A stretch of DNA of 64,000 nucleotides from Deroplatys truncata. Its lineage: Eukaryota > Arthropoda > Insecta > Mantodea > Mantidae. Numbering within the stretch: position 1 is the stretch's first letter; each line of letters starts with the position of its first letter. This document shows positions 58,670 to 64,000 of this stretch, piece after piece. The position numbers and the translations under genes are program-made. The notes below the pieces were generated by a model. The model was given only the letters and a program-made list of their open reading frames with translations. It did not search any database and was not told the DNA's origin. The stretch spans positions 198,184,507 through 198,248,506 of the forward strand of contig CM060975.1 of NCBI GenBank assembly GCA_030765065.1, written 5' to 3'.

Positions 58670-58965
58670 AGAACGACTCTACCCCTCCTAGTCTAATATC
58701 TCTCCACGTATTGCTATCTCCCTAATATAAACGTGTATTCTACTTTTCAACCCTAACCCAGTCTTGCATCTCTCCTCGTATTCCCTATCTCTGGCATATA
58801 AACTGTCCTTCAACCCCTGTTTAGTATAGCATCTCTCTCGCATTCCCTATCTCTGCTCTATAAATGCCCACTCTACTTCTCAACGCTGTCTAACCTTGCA
58901 TTTCTAATTTTCCCTACCTCTCGCGTATAAACGGATATTTCGCCCTTCTGCCCCTGTCTGTTGGT
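58670..58965 (+). repeat. Degenerate 66-77-bp tandem repeat
   Basis: Four units of the type GCATCTCTC-CGTATTCCCTATCTCT-ATATAAAC-TTCAACCCTG, at about 58694, 58772, 58836 and 58901. Pyrimidine-rich, no coding content. Confidence 0.6.
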
Positions 58966-59029
58966 AGCATTTACTAATATAATTCCACGCTCAGTTTCTA
59001 TGTACATTGTTAGCTAATTTGGATAACTG

Positions 59030-59225
59030 ATGTTGAAGTATTTGTTCGATTTGTGCCGAAGGTTTGCGTCTTTCAAGTCAAGGAACATGGGGACCTCAAA
59101 CGAATAGACGTAACGATTTGCTTGGTCATGTTAGAAGTGATGGAGTGATTCTATGGAAGTGAGGAAAAGGAACGAACTATGAAGTCCCTTGTGAAAGGAA
59201 CTCTGAAGGAAGCGGAGTGGTAAGG
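59030..59225 (+). repeat. H segment, partial third copy
   Basis: TATTTGTTCGATTTGTGCCGAA to GGAAGCGGAGTGGT parallels 41195-41370 and 62560-62725, then similarity stops. Confidence 0.6.
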
Positions 59226-60069
59226 AATGTTTTTATTTGCCTTTTAAGGTTTCCTGGAGTAGTTAAGTGAATGACATTAGAAATAAACCTCAGGTATAAT
59301 TCATGCATTGTTGGAGTATTAGACCTTGAACAGTAGCAACAACACCAATACACACAAAATTGTCAAAACAGCATTTCTGTATTTATATTCAGTATTGCAC
59401 CGCACACCACATTATTTGTGGCAATTATTGTAAAATACTTGTATGATTTTACTTTGAGTTCAAATTAAGTAATTGAATTTATTTTTTCTGGCACAAACCC
59501 AACTCTGTACAATTTAACCTCCAAAATGTACCATGTGCATTTAGAACGTAAATTAATCAATCATTTTTATTTTGCTTAAACTACTTATTTTCCTTTTGTT
59601 ACCTTACTTTACCAGTTGTATTAATTTTATTGACATTTATTCTGAAATGTAATCAATAAGGGGAAAAAGCGAAATGTTATGAACAAGGTTGTATTATTGT
59701 AGTACCCACGATTTCGGCAGCTTTACAGCAGCCTTGAATGAATTGAGCGATTTAGCAATTTCCCATTCTTAATCCCCTCCTTACAATCTGAGGTGATATA
59801 ATACCTTACTTGTTAATTTCTTCATAGATATGATTATTGGGTTATCGGTCAATATATTTCACTGTACACACAACAGATTTTGTGTGATTCACAGGGGGGG
59901 TTGATGGTTTTAACGAACTATGACACATGCTATGCCTGACACGATTCTTACGATTCATGATAAGACTTGACACTATTCATGTTGTCAAGCTATGAACGAT
60001 TCATTCAAGAATCGCCCAATGTCTAATCTGAGTTTTACTCTATTTAATTAATTTAGTTCTGTTAACCCA
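59226..60069. other. No recognisable feature
   Basis: AT-rich sequence without open frames of note. A short G run is at about 59893-59901 and loosely repeated CGATTC/ATTCATG phrases lie near 59935-60015. Confidence 0.5.
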
Positions 60070-61154
60070 CGCCGTGCACGATGGAAGTATATAACAAAAT
60101 GCAAACTCAATCGCTCGGACTTAACTTTAAAGAAAGGCAATGATAAAAATCGAAAGTCAGTCTCCATAGGGTAAGCATATATAACCACATCAAAACACTC
60201 ATGTGAATAAAAGGTTAATCCACTGAGGAGGAACGCGTCTTGTATTCCGTTTCTGGTATTCGACACGTTTGAATAACGGCGCCTGGCGGCAGCCGATATG
60301 TAACGCTTAGTGGTGCTACCTAGTGAGGATTGTATATATTACATGGGACTGCTATGCGCTTGTGCCAATCAATAAAAACTGATGTAAAACCATTGTTAAT
60401 GCCGGAAGTATAGTTTTAGTTGTCTACGTGAAGTATAACGTAAACGGAGGCAGTATAGGCCATACTTAATGAAGTTAAAGCTTTTTTAATAGGACAGTGA
60501 AAAAAATTATGAACTGAACAAGAAAATAAACTTGGAATTTTGAAATACTAAATTTAATAATGTAAGAATAATGCTGTTTTACCTTTAGTCTTTAAGGATA
60601 ATAAATAATGCAGCAGAATGTCAGAAAACTTCTATATATAATGTGCATATAGTTTCTTAATAACTGGTTTGCAAGACACTAAAAGCCCGTGTAATGCACA
60701 CATTGAACTAATTTTAAACAATAATTGTACTGAAAATTGAATTTAATTGTTAATCTGCAGTGTACATATTGACCATTTAATGGTCAAAAGCTAAGTGGAA
60801 TTGCCAAGTTCTATTGGTGTATCACACATGATTATCCATCAAATTCAATTTCTAGTAAAATATTGTTTGAATTTACAAAGTTAGGTTAATTATACTAAAC
60901 AGGTTTCAGACATTGTGTTGTATTATTTATTGATAGGAAGAATTTGGCAAGCTACAAGAGCCTTAGTATTAAATAATTCCAATAATAATAATTAATAAAA
61001 TTAATAAATTTTAAAAAAATCCGTTTCCACTCTCTCGCCCATTCTGTGTAACTTTTACATTGTGTAGTTTTGTAAAACAAAAATAAAATTATTTCTCTGC
61101 AGTATTAATAATAAATTAATATCTAAAAGTAATAAAACTTGTCTAAAACATGTG
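60070..61154 (+). repeat. Pre-R1 unit and R1 interspersed repeat, copy 4
   Basis: 60070-60260 repeats 56560-56784. R1 starts at TATGTAACGCTTAGTGGTGC (60297) and follows copy 1 closely to about 61145, where it is cut off by the G repeat (AATAGTAGTTTTATT). Confidence 0.6.
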
Positions 61155-64000
61155 TCAAATAGTAGTTTTATTATTATTATTATTATTATTATTGTTGTTG
61201 TTATTGTTATTATTATTATTATTATTTAAACTCGTTATCCTTCCTGTTAGTACCATATAGTTGTTTTGGTTTTGATAAATTCTCGTACATATATCTTTTT
61301 GCTTCGCAACCCTGGAAATTTGTTATTGGTGAAGTTAAATAATGGGGCTGAAAATTAACAACTGGTCTTTAATTAAGTATTTGCTGCAGATGTTTCACAT
61401 GTTGTTCAAAAGTGATATAAATTTTTCATTGTTCTATGTTTAACACAGAGCAGAGAATGTTCTATCTTGGTTGAATTTGAATGAAACCCATAAGTTAGGA
61501 TGACGGATGGGAAAAGGGTGTTTAATATTTGAGAAGTTAGTCACTAGATGGTAGGACTGTAGGAATGTAGTAGAAGGAACTATCACCGCTAGGTGGCAAA
61601 AATTATCGTTAAGCTGGAATGACACTAGATGGCAGAGTAAGTAGTGGCAATCAATTTCGCTAGATGGCACGATTTAAATGCGTTTATAGATCAATAACAT
61701 TTACAATTTATAACTTTTTAAGAGTTTTGTTGTATTTCAAAGAGTACAGGTTGTAAGTATTGTAATACTTTAAAGAGTTACAAAATCACATTCTTTACAG
61801 TCAATAATTATCTCTAAACATCAACACTAAGGGATTGATTAAATTGTTAAGGAATTAACATATATTATAATCTGAACAATTTAATAACTTTACAACAGTT
61901 CTTAATTGGAATTTCAGTTTTTAGCAACCCTTCTTTCATTTTTTCTTGTTCTGTTTGGAGGCTCCCTGAAACCAAAGAAAGCATTTCTAGTTTCTCTATC
62001 GCGTATATAGGTAGGGGGGATTTTTAGAAAATGGTCCATGTGTGTGTCTGTATGCATGTGTGTTTGTGAACAGCGTAACATAAATCGAAAAATTGGACAA
62101 ATACCAAAATTGGTATTTAATTTCAGTATCTTTCAAAGATGCAACACAAAGACCTTCAAGAAGATCCCCCATCCCACATTACCTTTAAATGGAACTTTTT
62201 TCCATATTTTTAATTTTCTAGACTGGCTCTAAAGATTTTGATTAGACTACCGTTCATTAAAGAGATTTAAACGTCAAATAAAATGCATATATTGAATTTT
62301 CTGGGAATAAGCTGTAAAGTCCAATTCTTTCAGAGGGAAATTTGTTTAATTTTGGTAAGCTTTAAGCTATAAATGAAAACGTAATACGCAACACAAAATC
62401 TAACGTATTATTATCACATGACTTTGTCTTCCTTCTATTGTTTATTAGGAAGTACATACATAAGTTATTCTTACCAAAGATTACTTTCCTATCTACTTCA
62501 TTTTAGTTGAAAAGTCTTTGGCTAATTTAATCATTAGTGCGAGAAACTAACGCCGAACTATTTGTTCGATTTTTGTCGAAGTTTTGCATCTTTCATACTG
62601 GCGACCTCCAACCAATACACGTACGATATGCTTGTTCATTGTTAAAGTTGATGGAGTGATCCTATGGAGGTGAGGAAGTGGAACGAACTCTGAAGTTCCC
62701 TGTGAAAGGAACTGTTAAGTAAAAAGAGTAGTTGATCCACACTTCCAAGGAGGGAAGCGTTCCCTTGATACGACTCCGTCTCCGTCGACTTATCAGTAGA
62801 CTAACTGTTTCAACTGAAAGATGTAGACAGAATTTATCCATGTGTTTGTGTATAATACGTCAACTCCTTAAGTGTAGTGGTTCGCTTATGAATTATTGAC
62901 AGTTTCCAGGAGACTCTACATTTATCCATTCATTTTGTACAAATATTAACAAGAATTTGTTGACATAAACGTATCTGTTCGACAGATTTTATTCAAGCTA
63001 CTATACAAGACTTTGATTCTAAAACTTCCCAGTGTTAAGAATTCAATAAAGAATTTTAATTTAACTTAACACAAAAACATTCCAATTTGGATATTGTGGC
63101 GGAGACTTAAACCAGGATTAATTACAATTTAGTTTTCCGTAGCTTACATCCTCAGTTTGATATTTCAAATCACACTCAAGATTAGTACATAGTTGAACCT
63201 AGATTATTGCTTTTGTTGATCATAGCTGACCAGAATAGAACCACAAAAGCATTAATTAGAATATATTTTGTGTTTGATGTTAAGGTATTCTAAAATTGTA
63301 AATGGATTGAATTGAAATAATGTTTTTTGTGTTCGTAAAAAGTGCTGGTGTTTTTAATCAGAGGACCTGAGAAAAACCTAAGTCATTGGTATGGGATTCA
63401 TCTTGTACGGAAATTTGAAGAAAATGGCTCAACAAAACTAAGAAGCTCAACAAAACCTTAGAGATGGAAATACTAGCACATTTGGCTTTGGAACCTCCTG
63501 ATTAAAAAAGTAGCTTTAATAACAAATCGTTCAGCTGCTACCAAAACTAAAGTGTTAAAAATGTATAAGCTCCACTCTAGAAAATAGAAACTTAACAGCG
63601 ACACAGCGAAGATGATTTTGATGGAAGAACATAGTTTTGTAAGCAAATGTCCCAGAGAATTTAAAATAACCCAAATTGGATACAACATATTAATATTTCA
63701 GTGACGACTGTACACCGCTATAAGTCTAGAAGGACCCCTTTAACAGAACCCTATTCTGATCAGAACTACACACAACCGTGTATATTGTGGGCTATTATTA
63801 TTATTATTGTTATAGTGAGAAGTAACACCACATATGTGGCTGAAATTTGGATACCCAAGCGATGACATTGTAGTTATGGTCTTTGAAAACTGACATTTTA
63901 AGTAGGTCAACAAGGCATTCAAAATAAGACAAAATTGAGAACATTCCTTTAAGAGAGAAATTACAGTTAATAACTCTGTGATAGGATATTTAAGATAACC
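61155..64000 (+). repeat. Segmental duplication, copy 2 (runs off the window)
   Basis: Collinear with 39840-43148: G repeat with motif cluster (61545-61675), E left half (61965-62530), H segment with one 88-bp unit (62840-62930), and J repeat to the window end, where 64000 corresponds to 43148. The LTR retrotransposon is absent from the visible part. Non-coding. Confidence 0.7.

Overview
The window reads as an AT-rich, repeat-dominated stretch of a large eukaryotic genome, most likely an insect or related arthropod. The evidence is tRNA-headed SINEs, an arthropod-style Jockey-like LINE remnant, a Ty3-type retrotransposon primed by tRNA-Lys, (ATT)n tails and no operon-like gene packing. The species cannot be named from sequence alone. 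No host gene is supported with confidence; one short candidate first exon lies at 23746-23913. Most open frames are by-products of satellites and old repeats. Layout: 1-3749 is a foldback element with apparently identical 350-bp outer inverted repeats, unequal arms of a 76-bp tandem repeat, and a centre that carries a frameshifted fragment resembling a protein-primed (Polinton/viral type) family B DNA polymerase. 3750-10578 is a second inverted-repeat cluster (called family E here) around a CCAAT- and GCCATCTT-rich duplicated segment. 10630-21366 and 28884-41170 are two diverged, rearranged copies of one block (foldback arm, R1 repeat, E, G, E). The second copy contains a 5.4-kb palindrome. 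SINEs are inserted at 11708, about 20205, 20488, 24390 and 27165. The one at 24390-25259 is an unusual tRNA-headed retroposon with internal tandem repeats related to the 76-bp repeat of the first foldback element. 39838-43148 and about 61155-64000 are paralogous copies, the first with an 88-bp unit expanded to six copies. The best-preserved element is a complete Ty3-type LTR retrotransposon at 43555-52161: 1141-bp LTRs differing at one base, 4-bp target duplication GGCT, tRNA-Lys primer site, a coiled-coil Gag and a full protease-RT-RNase H-integrase Pol in the -1 frame, with no env. It sits in an older LINE-tail copy whose other side also took a TIR-bordered insertion (about 52235-53641). 54285-56530 holds a broken Jockey-like LINE. 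The rest, to 64000, is repeat copies R1, G, E and H and short degenerate tandem repeats. Recurrent themes are foldback (inverted-repeat) architecture and a CTAGRTGGC motif cluster, resembling the CTCF core, that recurs in all five G copies.
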